64,000 bases of DNA from the NCBI GenBank assembly GCA_025786725.1, contig JAHLTZ010000012.1, forward strand, positions 434,001-498,000, in the 5' to 3' direction. Position numbers and translations under genes: made by a program. Of this stretch, positions 1 through 15,100 are shown piece by piece. Position 1 is the first letter of the stretch. The number at the start of each line of letters is the position of its first letter. The notes beneath the pieces are model-generated. The model was not told the origin of the DNA. It saw nothing but the letters and a program-made list of their open reading frames with translations, and did not search any database. Source of the stretch: Syncephalis fuscata. Its lineage: Eukaryota > Zoopagomycota > Zoopagomycetes > Zoopagales > Piptocephalidaceae.

Positions 1-933
<933 letters not shown>

Positions 934-1114
934 AGTCAAGGGGTCGATAAAGAACACGTGTATTGTATTGCTATAAGTATTGTTAGTAGGCAATGAAACG
1001 CAAGCTTGTACTAGATGTACGATGGAGAGAAAGCAAGTGAATACAAGCAGTGAAACCTTCAAACACTTCTTTATTTTCTTTTCAGTCACAATCTACATCG
1101 AATCTTTGGCAAGA

Positions 1115-1576
1115 ATGGCGACTGACGTAAACAACCTTAAGGATGAGGCCAACGACGGCAACAACACAGAAGATCCCGTCACAGTGAAGCTAATTAGCGC
1201 TGAGGCAAGGTGTTTACTGTGAATCGTGATGCAGCTATGTGCTCTGGCACTATTAAGAATATGCTTTCTGGCGAAGGTAAGGTTAACTAGGCACTAATCA
1301 ATACTTTATTCAGCTAACACTTGAGTCGTAGCTTGTTTCATGGAAAGCACCAATAATGAAATTAATTTCCTGAGATTAAGTATGTTTATTAGCTCATTGG
1401 CTAAAGTGGTCACTAATCGCTAAGAAAATAGAACCGAGATTTTACAGCAAGTTTGTGAGTATTTGGAGTTCAAACACAAATATCGAGATCATACGGAGAA
1501 CATTCCTGAATTTCATATCGACCTCGAAGATGCATTGGAACTCCTGATAGCTGCAGACTATTTGGATAGTAAGTAG
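1115..1576 (+). CDS. ELC1: Elongin C (SKP1-like), with one frame break
   Basis: Small SKP1/BTB-fold adaptor of Elongin BC and cullin ubiquitin ligases. The start is ATG 1115 (MATDVNNLKDEAN). The family core is clear: VTVKLISAE, then FTVNRDAAMCSGTIKNMLSG, then NEINF, then EILQQVCEYLEFKHKYRDHT and IPEFHIDLEDALELLIAADYLD. It ends SK and TAG at 1574-1576, close to the usual C-terminus. Exons are about 1115-1276, 1332-1379 and 1425-1576; the third uses acceptor CGCTAAG after a CACTAAT branch-like site. Between SAE and VFTVN (1203-1210) the frame jumps as if one G were missing in GAGGCAAG; with GGG the line reads AEGKVFTVN. A one-base assembly deletion is the likely cause. The call is certain; the middle exon boundaries are less so. 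Confidence 0.88.
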
Positions 1577-1965
1577 TGATTGATTAAGCAACGGAACCAG
1601 GTCCTGCATATGCTAACAACGCTTATTAGTGTAATTGAATCTATTTGTTCGATACAGGGAGCCAATAAAATGTTATTGAAACTGATTTTTAATTATTTGT
1701 TTTTACTAAGCAATGCATGATGACATTACACTATGTAATTAATCCCTTAAAATATGACAATAACATAGTGGTAGTTATGGTAATACCCAATTAATTTGTT
1801 GACGTTTTAATCGTACTGCATATGAATTGACTAGCGCCTATTAAGGGGATTTGGCTATAAATACGCGAGGAATTAGCGCTCAATCTAGTCAACAGCATCC
1901 ACCAGTAGTAATCTGTAATCTGTTACATCTTCGTTTAGCTCGTTTAAATTTTTTGCTTATTCAAG
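1577..1965. other. intergenic: Elongin C 3' side and promoter of the Gly/Tyr-rich gene
   Basis: No coding signal on either strand. The right part holds a TATA box at 1856-1863 and the short leader of the next gene. Confidence 0.6.
1856..1863 (+). promoter_or_regulatory. TATA box (TATAAATA)
   Basis: TATAAATA lies about 105 bp before the ATG at 1966, in a typical position for a strongly expressed secreted-protein gene with a leader of about 75 nt. Confidence 0.6.
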
Positions 1966-2406
1966 ATGATGTACGCTAAACTTCTCGCTGTGCTTGCACT
2001 TGCCATCCCAACCTTGGCAGTCAGCATCGAACGTCGTGGCTACGAGTACGATGGCGGCTACGATGGCTATGGCAAAGATGCCTATGGCTATGGCTATGGC
2101 AAAGATAACTATGGCGGATATGGCGGTTACGGCAGGGACGAATACGGTCGCGGTCACGACGGTCACGGTCACGACGGTCACGGTCACGAATTTGATAGCT
2201 ATGGCAAGGATGGCTACGGCCGTGGTTATGGCTACGACAGCTATGGCAAGGATGGCTACGGTCGCGGCTACGGCTACGGCTATGACAACTACGGCAAGGA
2301 TGGCTATGGCCATGACGGTTACGGTCATGATGGCTATGGCAAGGATGGCTATGGCCGTCGCCCATATGCTGACAAGACCAGCGAAGTCCAAACAGAGGAA
2401 GCTTAG
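1966..2406 (+). CDS. Gly/Tyr-rich secreted repeat protein
   Basis: Single-exon gene of 146 residues. The N-terminus MMYAKLLAVLALAIPTLA is a clear signal peptide (short positive n-region, leucine/alanine core, A-x-A-like end), followed by an RR pair at residues 23-24. The mature part is almost wholly Gly, Tyr, Asp, Lys and His in tandem variants of YGKDGYG, with an HGHDGHGHDGH block in the middle and a charged non-repetitive tail ending in EEA. Codons for the repeat are uniform (GGC TAC/TAT GGC AAG GAT), which suggests recent expansion by slippage. Such Gly-Tyr proteins form cell-wall or extracellular matrix material in other organisms; the function here is inferred. Long open frames on the other strand across the same interval are artefacts of repeat composition. 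Family unknown. Confidence 0.85.
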   Translation: MMYAKLLAVLALAIPTLAVSIERRGYEYDGGYDGYGKDAYGYGYGKDNYGGYGGYGRDEYGRGHDGHGHDGHGHEFDSYGKDGYGRGYGYDSYGKDGYGRGYGYGYDNYGKDGYGHDGYGHDGYGKDGYGRRPYADKTSEVQTEEA

Positions 2407-2427
2407 ACGTTTGTTTCCGTTACATAC

Positions 2428-2433
2428 AATAAA
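2428..2433 (+). terminator. polyadenylation signal AATAAA
   Basis: AATAAA 22 bp after the stop codon of the Gly/Tyr-rich gene. Confidence 0.5.
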
Positions 2434-2665
2434 CCTAGCGTTGTCTAGCAGTTTATCATAAATACATACGAGTATCATTCAAATTGTGCATTTATAATTG
2501 GTTTATTCACTTTATTAGCCTTTTAGCTTTAATGAATAAGCTATAGAAATACTGGCATGTTCAATAACTGTACAAATGCAATTAAACACACATATTGTTT
2601 ATGGTCCATGAATGGTACCTTTTTCCAGTGCATCAGTTATACGACAGACTAATTTATAGTTTCAT

Positions 2666-3507
2666 TAGCTACGTAGTTCGTATTGTAAACATAATTTCTT
2701 ACTTTTAGTATTAATACCATCCAAATCTTTTGCTATATCTGGTGTTAACAAACTATCTTCTATTTGTCTAGCCAATAGCTCTTTTAATTGTTTATGCATC
2801 GACTAATCAATTTGATTAGCAGGTTAATCACCAATATCAGATACAATCCACCTTGTAGTAGCTATGCTTGGCCTTGATTAAAAACAGCTCTCCTTGCATC
2901 TTCTCTACTTCATCGCGAACTATGGCATATTCCCTGCAATCGATTATTGATTACATCATAGACATATTCAATAATACTTACCCTTAGATTCCCCTTCTAT
3001 TTCTATCCCCTTAACACTGTTGTAATTATCGGGCCACTTTTCAGGATAGCTTGATATTGATCTAAATGCATCTATTAGATGACGCAGCCGTACACCTGCA
3101 TATTTACCGAATACTGTCCACCTCTATCTTTTCTGGTACTAAAATTGTATCTGGTATTTGAACTGGCCGTTGTTGCCACGCTATTGCTAATCGTTCTGCC
3201 AACGCATGCATCGATCGTTGATTAAATAGCTGACTATTTTGCTGTTGAATCTCTACATTGACTAGTACAGCTGTTATGAGCTATCACCAGTATGCTAGAT
3301 TCACTTACGTTTGTCAAGTGCCTGTCTTATTACTTCCTTCGGAATTGCTTCGCGCCTCCTTAGATTGTATCGCGGCTGTGGTTGAGAATCAGCCGCTGCA
3401 TCGAGGGATTTGGGATTGAATTGTTGTTCAATTAGTTCATGTTGCTGTTTAATAAACGCCAGCATATGTTGGTGATAGTCACTGTATCCGCCCGCTTTGG
3501 CCGTCAT
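2666..3507 (-). CDS. coiled-coil protein of unknown family, frame broken
   Basis: Not recognised. The first ATG is at 3507 (MTAKAGGYSDYHQHMLAFIK). Exon 1 (3507-3309) carries an NLRRREAIPKEVIRQALDKR basic stretch. Exon 2 continues with QQQNSQLFNQRSMHALAERL, then IPDTILVPEKIEVDSI, then GKYAGVRLRHLIDAFRSISS. A later exon reads EYAIVRDEVEKMQGELFLIK, and after a 49-nt intron it ends KSMHKQLKELLARQIEDS to LQYELRS with TAA at 2668-2666. Helical, charged composition suggests a coiled-coil subunit of a complex; a kinetochore-type role is possible but unsupported. The frame breaks near 3105-3112 (two bases missing or one extra) and again at the exon junction near 2935. It is divergent from the amidotransferase, with 107 bp between start codons. 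Confidence 0.5.
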
Positions 3508-3614
3508 GTTGTGTAGCAAAAATAAAAAGCTTTTAAAGAACAGCGACGTCTCAGTGTTCTATAATTAACTGCTATTTCTTTCCGCTTTTTAAAGTTATAT
3601 TAAATATTGAACAA

Positions 3615-4595
3615 ATGACAAAAATGCAAACACTACGTATAGCTCTACTCATAGCTGATACGCCTTTGCCTGAAATTGTCGCAAAGTATGGCGACTACAA
3701 CATACTCTATACCAACTTGTTGAAGCGTGCTCTCATTCAAGAAGGTTTAGAGCAACAGGTTCAGCTTGACATTACGGCCTTTGACGTTGTCAAGACTATG
3801 GCGTATCCAGAGCAGCCAGAAACATTTGATGCTTTGTTGATATCCGGTTCGGGTAAGCTGTTGCTTGATAGAATCTTAGCTGCTTATAGACGACCTTTGT
3901 AGCGGCTACGGCGGCTGATGATTTACCTTGGATTACACGCCTGGTGGAATTCACTCGCGAATTACCGTCAATTGCCCCCAACAGCCGTCTTGTTGGCATT
4001 TGTTTCGGGCATCAAATTATTGCTAGAGCGTTTGGTGGCCAGTTGGAACGTAACAGTCTTGGTTGGGAGGTAAAGCATAATAGTTATATTTATGATAATG
4101 CTACTTAATACATGAATGCCAATAGTTTGGATGGTCGGCCATCGACTTGAACGAAGCAGGACAGGCATTCTTCAATACTGATAAAGCCCAGGTGGTAAGT
4201 AGATGAACTGCAATTTATTAGTAACTAACGCACTATGTATGTATAGCGTCTGCAACAAGTTCATAAAGTATGTCATGGTTGTTGTATGATCTAGTTTTAT
4301 TATAATTAACTGGGTAATTTAGGATCATGTTGCTGCATTGCCTCCTCAGTTTGAGCTATTGGGCACTACGAGTATAAGTTCGTCACAAATTATGTGGAAA
4401 CCACATCAGATATTTTCTGTGCAGGCACATCCGGAATTTTCAACAACTCTTGTCAAAGACTTACTTGAGATTCGTCACCAACGTGGTATCATTGATAATG
4501 CAACTGCGGAAAGAGGTCTTTCTAAAGTAGGTCTTGAGGATGATGGCGACTGGATTGGTGGCAAAATACTCAAATTTATGCTACACAAGCTTTAA
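3615..4595 (+). CDS. class I glutamine amidotransferase-like protein (GATase1)
   Basis: Stand-alone GATase1 domain of the cytosolic 'GMP synthase-like' group, which hydrolyses glutamine or related gamma-glutamyl substrates. Five exons keep one frame: 3615-3852, 3903-4069, 4126-4194, 4247-4267 and 4323-4595, giving 255 residues, a normal length. The nucleophile elbow is GICFGHQII (catalytic Cys). The His/Glu pair is in VQAHPEFST near the C-terminus. The N-terminal strand is LRIALLIADTPLPEIVAKYG. The 21-nt exon (RLQQVHK) sits just before the DHVAALP segment that forms part of the active-site wall. No synthase domain is attached, so the physiological substrate cannot be stated. ATG 3615 is the first in frame; ATG 3624 is a possible alternative. 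Confidence 0.9.
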
Positions 4596-5757
4596 AGCCA
4601 TCGTTAGTTGCGAGATTATACAGCATATGCCACTACCTTAGCATGCTATATTGTTGCATTCATATCTCACTCAATGATAATAAAAACACGATATTAGGTG
4701 TATTTTACTATTTTTATTAATTGGTCCATAATGATCAATTAATTTTATAGTTGTAAAAAATAATTGTTAGCCAACAAAAATGTTATCGGGTCAAATTAAT
4801 TGCTATTAATTCAAGATAATAATTGGTATAATTGAAGTAAAATAAAAGATTTATTGTCATTTAAATGCCAAAGGCTTTTTGTAGTTAACACCAATGCTAT
4901 TTGTCAAGCGTCATAATTGTTAATATCATGTTTATACCGATACAAGTAAAACATGCTTTAATAAACTCTTGCTTAAAGACAGCAAAAAGCTACAGCTGTA
5001 AAAACAATCAAAGTCAATATTGATTTTCAAGCTTTATAGTAATGTATTATAGATAAGTTGCCTTAATAAATTGTATAATAATTGGTAGTTATTCGGTTAC
5101 ATTTTAATAACAAATCAGTTGGTGTACATGGGTTATCTAAAGCAAAAATTAGGATTAAACTATTTGGTACAGCTGCCGACAACGGCCATTCAATTTATTA
5201 TAAAGACTAAAAATAACGCAATGAGTGTTGCATTTATTTAATTCGCTTCCATGTTAGTTGGATAGTAATAACAGCATATTACAAATGTAAAATGCAAAAG
5301 TGCATCTTTTTAAATGTCACAGTAGTTATAAAAATATACTAACTTGTAATGAATAAAATGGATAATATAACATGTCTAAATCCATTATTTTGATAGTTTA
5401 CACAGTTTAAAACACTCTAATTACTCAATATGTAATAATCTAGTTGGTTTGAATACTTAATACATGTACTATTCAAATGATTTGCATTAAATGTTTGCAA
5501 ATAAATACTTTATAACATAAATGCTTCGTATGATCCACCTCTCGCGCTAATTTGACCAATAATGACATTTGATACTAGATATCGTGAAGGCTCGGAATGC
5601 ACGTATTCACTTGGGGCTGGTGGTGTGTTTCGATAGCGCCTGTAGGCATATTTCTTGCATTATTAGCAAACCGATTGTTAGCGAGACAAAGCGGTGGTTT
5701 GTAGGTACAGCCCGTGCGCAATCAACAAACCAGCTTTCTTTGTGTCATTACTAAACA
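4596..5757. other. AT-rich intergenic region
   Basis: About 1.15 kb between the convergent amidotransferase and F-box genes. Very AT-rich with no supported coding sequence. Confidence 0.5.
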
Positions 5758-7563
5758 TCAGCATAAAGATCCAAGAAAGGGAGTTGGTACCAAGTCGATT
5801 GGATAAGTGACTGAACGCAATAGATTGCCATTGCAAGCATCCAGTACATCAAATGTCTTGTCGTTCTGAACAACAACAGCTTTTCTCTGTATAGCCCTTT
5901 AATTTGAAAGTGGCTTATAGGCCGGCTCCATATTACATGTCCTTGGTCACAACCGTCGATTGGAGTAATTGGCCGTCATCTCTGGCGTCGAATATTGATT
6001 GTGGCGAAGCAGTTGGCGAAAACTTACCTAATGCAAATAACGATAATGAAGCGTCAAATGCTTCACCGGGAATGCGACTGCGATAGCCTTTCCCATCCCA
6101 TGCAATGATTAAACACATTTTTTCCGTATACATCTTGGTACTAGTTACAGTGTTCGGACAGTATGGAATGGCAATTTGACCTGATAGTATTTTTTTACAT
6201 TGAGATCGGCCCTTTCGCGCATCAAATATATCCCATTGGAGACACATTGTTTGAATTTCATCACCAGTAGTTTGTAAGCCTTGAGTAGCATCAGATGCGG
6301 AGGTTTTGATGTCTTGTACAGATTTATGTGTTTTTCTCAGTGTTATAAATTGACATTGGTCGCGAGAAGTAAACTGGATACAGGGAAAGGAATGGTGCTT
6401 GCTTAATCTTGGGCCTTTTACCCATTGGCTCTTATCTAAATGAACTAAACCAGCCTCAAAACGCGGATTGTCTCCCCATGCAGTTCGGTAAAACATCCAA
6501 TTATTGTGAATGGATATTGGGCAAGGTAGCCCGTTTGAGTCGTTGTCTTTATGTGTATTTTCAAGATAAAGAATAGCGGGAGATGAATCCCCGTCGATAC
6601 GCCATACTACAAGAGCCTTTCGCAAAATAATAAATCGCTTCTTTAAATATTCTGTGGCCGAATACTTGTAGTGTTTATCTGAACTATTAGATATGTTAAA
6701 TTTAAGGTCTTTAATATACCGTGCCTCCATTTCAGTTAAACGAACTATTATTAATAAAATTAGTAAATTTCAACACAGTTACTAGCGTTTGTAATTATTA
6801 GTTACCTATTGGATCGCCAATACAGACAGCCTTCACGTCGTTATATGTAGGCAAGAAAACCTGAGCCACAACATATTGATGTGTTCCATAGATAACATCG
6901 ATTCGGTGATTACCCTCAAATAAAGCTGAAGATGAAATCGTTAATTCCTTCCAAGCTAATCCTTCGTTGCTTTGCTCATTTTGTTTACTAAAAACACCAT
7001 GTCGAATTACCCACATGCTCATTTCTCGCCTGTTTTTCATCAATGCATTCCATGGATTTACACTGATCAGCTTAAGTTGCGTGCATCTGTTAAGTGGTAA
7101 TTCGCACTTTCGCTTTTTAAACTGACCAGCCATAAAATTACGATCAGTTTGGCGGCGACGTTGATATGCATAAAACCATTGTGCAGCGTCAAAATCAAAA
7201 ATGGCCGATATACAATATCAGGTAGTGTGCATTCATAATCTTTGATGTCGTTGGTTGTAATGGTAGGTGATAATGAGCGCTTTCGCTTTTTCTTATTACA
7301 TCTAATGTAGATTCACTCGATTTTGCTATAGCATTGGTATGCCAGATATACCATGTAAGCCATTCTTGTTCTTTCTGATCGCCTAGTGAAAATGCTTGTC
7401 TATATTGTCGTTCCCAATAACCAAATCGCTCAACTATACTCTGATAGATAAATCGACAGCTGGTGGCAAAGAGTACCAGTTCCTGACCTTCCATGAAACG
7501 ACACAAATACAGTATAACATCATAGTTTTGCCATATGCGTTGACTATCAATATTCAAAGGCAT
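5758..7563 (-). CDS. F-box protein with C-terminal repeat/propeller-like region, several frame breaks
   Basis: Starts MPLNIDSQRIWQNYDVILYL, followed by LCRFMEGQELVLFATSCRFI, an F-box-like helix set (substrate adaptor of SCF ubiquitin ligases). Then come YWERQYRQAF, a basic KKKRKR patch that could be a nuclear signal, and several hundred residues with beta-rich segments such as LVVWRIDGDSSPAILYL, CLQWDIFDARKGR and FDVLDACNGNLLRSV, reminiscent of WD or quinoprotein-like propellers. The last codons read LVPTPFLGSLC with TGA at 5760-5758. An intron lies at about 6810-6753. The frame breaks near 7294-7301, 7197-7201 (T run), 5964-5968 and 5881-5884 (A run); each looks like one missing base. Given several breaks in one gene, a decaying copy cannot be excluded. 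Substrate unknown. Confidence 0.6.
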
Positions 7564-8535
7564 GTTTGAATAGAAATGGCAGCGTTAAATTAATACGTGA
7601 TAAACAAAATGAATTATAATAGACGTGAATAGAAAGAAAAGGCCATTCACAACTTTGGGATGTTCTGTTATATTTGCAATGTACAATGGTTACACGGCTT
7701 TTATGTTTGTCTGTAACTTTCCTATTTAGAATTACAATAGCGGCATTATGTATTAACCTATAATTGAAACGAGAATGATGATATAAACATTATATTGTTT
7801 ATAAGTATCACAATATATGGTAAAATAACTTTTTTATGATAAAAACATATGTTTAATTTACAAAAAGCTTTGAAAGCAATAATTTACAACTATATTTTCA
7901 GTGTCAATAGTGAATAAAACAATATAGTATAAAATGGCGTGTATAATATTTATATTAATTATATTTACCACGATGTATATGCTACATACTAACAAATAAT
8001 ATGAGTATAGAATGTTAATAATTCTGATGAATAAAAATTCACGCATGTTAGATAATAAATCTATAATAAAGTGCTTATAAAAATAAATATAAAATAACTC
8101 TTTAATGCTTCTATCGGATTTATTTAAACTGACAAGCGTTTAAAAGTTATACTTGTAACAAGTATAAAATTAAAACATTGGACAATACCACAACTATCAA
8201 ATCAAAATGTAAATCGTATGCTGCACTCGAATGCAAAGCTTACAATATAATATGACATTGCAGTATGACGGCTATAGAATACATACATCGTATTTCTACT
8301 TATAAATTAAAGCATTCTAATAAATGTTTTATTGAATTCACAAAATAAAACTAGACATTTATTTCCTTTTAGTGCGATTGATTATAATTCCTTTACATTT
8401 CTAATTACAATTGATTATTATTTTATTATAATTAGTAACGTGATTTTTTAAAAATTGACCATAAAAATAGCTCATTTCTCTTTTTCTCGTTTCACAGTCA
8501 AGTTACATCGAATAGTGTTATAGTAATCAGACATT
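7564..8535. other. AT-rich intergenic region between F-box gene and MCM5
   Basis: Divergent promoter region of about 1 kb, strongly AT-rich. No convincing coding sequence on either strand; the short minus-strand frame at 7858-8046 has the low-complexity Ile/Tyr/Leu composition of AT-rich DNA. Confidence 0.5.
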
Positions 8536-11768
<3,233 letters not shown>

Positions 11769-14700
11769 CATTATTTGATTGTTCGTGTATTTAGTCAATA
11801 AATATTTCACGATTTGCGCAATGTGTACACATTTGACTAACGGAAATAAACATTTCGCCGAAGCACGAACCAATAGAGGACCCTGGAATAAAGAGTCCTT
11901 TGTTTCGCGGGGATGCAGCTTATTTCTGGAGTTGACTGCGGCACTTGCAAAAAAGAATGTATATCCATATGCATGCTTGACAGCATTGTCATGTCTTGAA
12001 GGCAGTGTTACACATAAAACATATATTCACAATCAATTTACAAGTGTTTTTTGTTCCAGTCAATAGCACACTTGTTGTCTAGCCCAGAACAAAAACAACA
12101 GCAATAACAGGTTATCATTGTTGACATTTTCCAGGAATAGATTATATTTGTCTGAAATGCAAAGTTGAAACGTTACCATTATGTTTAATTGTACATGCAA
12201 CTAGAAAGGAAAAACAAGATAGAACGTGCGCAGGTGATCATGTGTATGTATAGAGTGTTTATATGATCTAAACACCGAATTGTAAAAATAAATACGTATA
12301 AACAAAGCCTTTATGTTCGTTGTTAGTAATATTGCTATAAGTATAGTTATTTTAAGCACTTTTAAAAAGCAAATAGCTTTTAAAGCCCATTTAACCTTAC
12401 ACTAATTGTCCTATTTACTCACTTCATCGCATTGCGCCATTTTGCATAAAGCATTTCTCTATTCAAAAAAGGCTACATCCAGCATATTGTTTTCTAGGTT
12501 CATGCTCTGTATTCCTTTTGCATTCCTTCTTTTTATCTTTTTATTGCGCAGCCAACTTGACTTGCATCAATAATCTTAGTGCCTATTTATTGGCATAGCC
12601 TTGCTACTTATCCCATTCAATTCTATAAACATACGCCCTATTTGTCGCTACCGTTTATTTTACTACCTTAACAAGTCTTTTTTTCATTTTCCATTCTACG
12701 CTCCATTAGTTAGAACGGAGTCAAATACTGTGGTTTAAATTCGTAAGTAAACAACGATTGGATACAATTTCTACGCAACATCTCCGTTTCCAAAAATATA
12801 TTTGCTGGTGTTTCTTTTATTAGCTTTATTTGTTTTGTATATTGCCTTGGCTTTTATGGCAATGGTATGTTATATTACCATTGCTTTCTGTCTCCGATCT
12901 ACGTTTTTAGTATGACGGAGCCGTTGCAAAAATATATTATTGACTAAAGCAGCGATATTATACGAGTTATCCCGCATCTCTACTACTAACGACCCCTTAA
13001 TACAAGGGCCGACTTTGCATTCCGCATTTGTAGTGCGTGAATGAATTGCCTGATTAAGCAGTAATTAATCAACTAATTTATTTAGTTACCTATTTTGGAA
13101 TGTTTTGAGATTATTCATTTATATGCTGCTTTATTCTTTATGTCTCAGTTTGTATCATGGATGTTTAGAAAATAGTAATGTTGTCGGAGCTGAAGTGTGC
13201 CATGTGTATCTCAGGAGTTTTTAATACTCAGCTTCAAACTGCGCAAGCGCTTAGTGAAAGTCTAGTCTGTGACGATGCAAAATGCTATATATTGTCGCCG
13301 CTTTTTTTACGTTCTTTCAACTCAACAAGCTCGTTCTTCTCGCTCTCTTTTCTCTAGTTTGCGTTTATATCTACAATTCTTTGTTTTTCTAAAAGCTCGA
13401 TTTACTCTGGCAGTAGCGTTGCTTACACTGATTTAGATTTTTATATTTCTATTTCATTTTCTCTCTTCTTAAACCATTAACGCTGCGTTATCAGCACGTG
13501 CCTATCGTATCGCTTTATCCACTATCTTTACATCAACAATTCATTTATTGGATTTGAGACCATTATTGTTAACGAATTTTTCTAGTGTGCTACAGCAATA
13601 TCTACGTGATTATTGCTCTCACTCGTCATTCTACTTGACTCACATTTTATTGCCAACCAGTAAGTATTTGTTTGTTACCATGGTTTGTTTGTATTTTGTC
13701 TTTGTTTGCTTTTTATTATCCTGCAAAATCATTGCTCGCTCTTTGGTTTAAAGTTTGTTTATGCATTTCATCGATCACTATCCTGTCGTTGTGTCTTTCT
13801 CTGTTTGGGGAAGGGATTTTTTTTGTGGAGGGAGGCGGTGCACTCCAACATTGTTTCAAAACAACCAAACTGTTCGTTTTTCTTGTAGCGTTTTAAACGG
13901 CACTCTAAACACTGTGTGCCGACAAGCTAGCATGCGTAATGTAAAGGGGGTGAACGGCTGCTATCCATACCTGTTCAGTCGATCAGTACTAAAATGATAA
14001 GCATGTCGTAATTCTATTGTTTGCATTTAAGATCACATGTTATCGATAGCAAACACGATTCGGCTATCGCAACTCTTCTTTGCGTATTTTAGTATGCATT
14101 GATCAATTAGGCAATGGCCAACATGGGTATCATTACTTTTTTGCGCTTAAACATCGATATGATATTTTATTGTCAAAATATAACTTGAATTTCATACAAA
14201 TGATGTGGGGATGAAGATTATATTGCCGTATATGGTTTGTGAATGTGCCTTTGTTAACACATGCAGTCATATCATTCGAGTAGTACACTCGGATAACGGC
14301 ACATCGCTGTTTGATAAAGAAAGCCTCGTGAAAGTTTGATCAGTTTTGTGTTTTTTCTACAGCACATGGATGATTGCAGTATAGACAATTTGGTATTCGT
14401 TTCATTTCGGATAGTCATGATACTGTGTGCCACCTGCCCTTAAGACAAACTTTTACTAGGTGCGTATTTTCAAACATGTGGCATGAGCCGTGCTCTCACT
14501 CTTTGGAAATTCCTTTTTCAAAGTGTAGAATTACCCATCCATCAATGTATCATGTGCGTGACTTGGGTGCCATTCTTGGTAATTAGCTGGTTAAATTACC
14601 ATGTCAGTATGCTCGGTGTTTGAATGCGCGCTATCATAGTATTTTATTTATTGGGCATAAGCCACGAGAGATGGAAACTTTGATAGCCATCCGATATGTA

Positions 14701-15100
14701 CACCAACATGTACAAATCATGCTGCAATGTCTTTTTCGGAATAATACTGCAGCAGGACTGGCTTATCAAGCATAAAATCCGTGCGCTTTCTTGTATCGCC
14801 TTAGTATAGCTCTGCCTTTATTGTTATTTATATGGAAAAGTGGCATAGCGGTACTTACCACTGAAGTTCGGCAACACTTGCTTTAATATCGGGTTTGTGT
14901 AGCAACTTTGACGACATCCAACTTACATTCCGTACACATTTGTCCGCCCCTCTTTATAACCTTGACTATTTTACGTAGACTTTTACTAACGTTTTATATT
15001 TATTTAGGCTTTAAAGCTTATTATCTGTTGCCAACTTTGCCATTCTATTGATTTATCCTGCTTTTACAGCGCTATCGCCACCACTTGCGTTTATACTACA
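11769..15100. other. 3.3-kb gene-poor region upstream of the homeobox gene
   Basis: No supported gene. The right two thirds (about 12400-15080) are T/C-rich on the plus strand with long pyrimidine runs, as in the promoters and long leaders of large fungal regulators. A possible 5'UTR splice acceptor (CTTTTACAG) ends at 15069, just before the first start codons at 15101. Plus-strand open frames at 13548-13997 overlap each other in all three frames and are low-complexity Phe/Leu/Cys, so I do not call them. Confidence 0.5.

Noticed and set aside
1957-2478. Alternative frames and antisense open frames over the Gly/Tyr-rich gene
   Set aside because: They come from a repeat of period 3 lacking stops in every frame; only the frame at 1966 has a signal peptide, TATA box and AATAAA.
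7858-8046. Ile/Tyr/Leu-rich minus-strand frame
   Set aside because: Composition matches translated AT-rich spacer; no homologous motif.
13548-13997. Overlapping Phe/Leu/Cys-rich plus-strand frames
   Set aside because: All three frames are open in T-rich DNA; no introns, motifs or start context.
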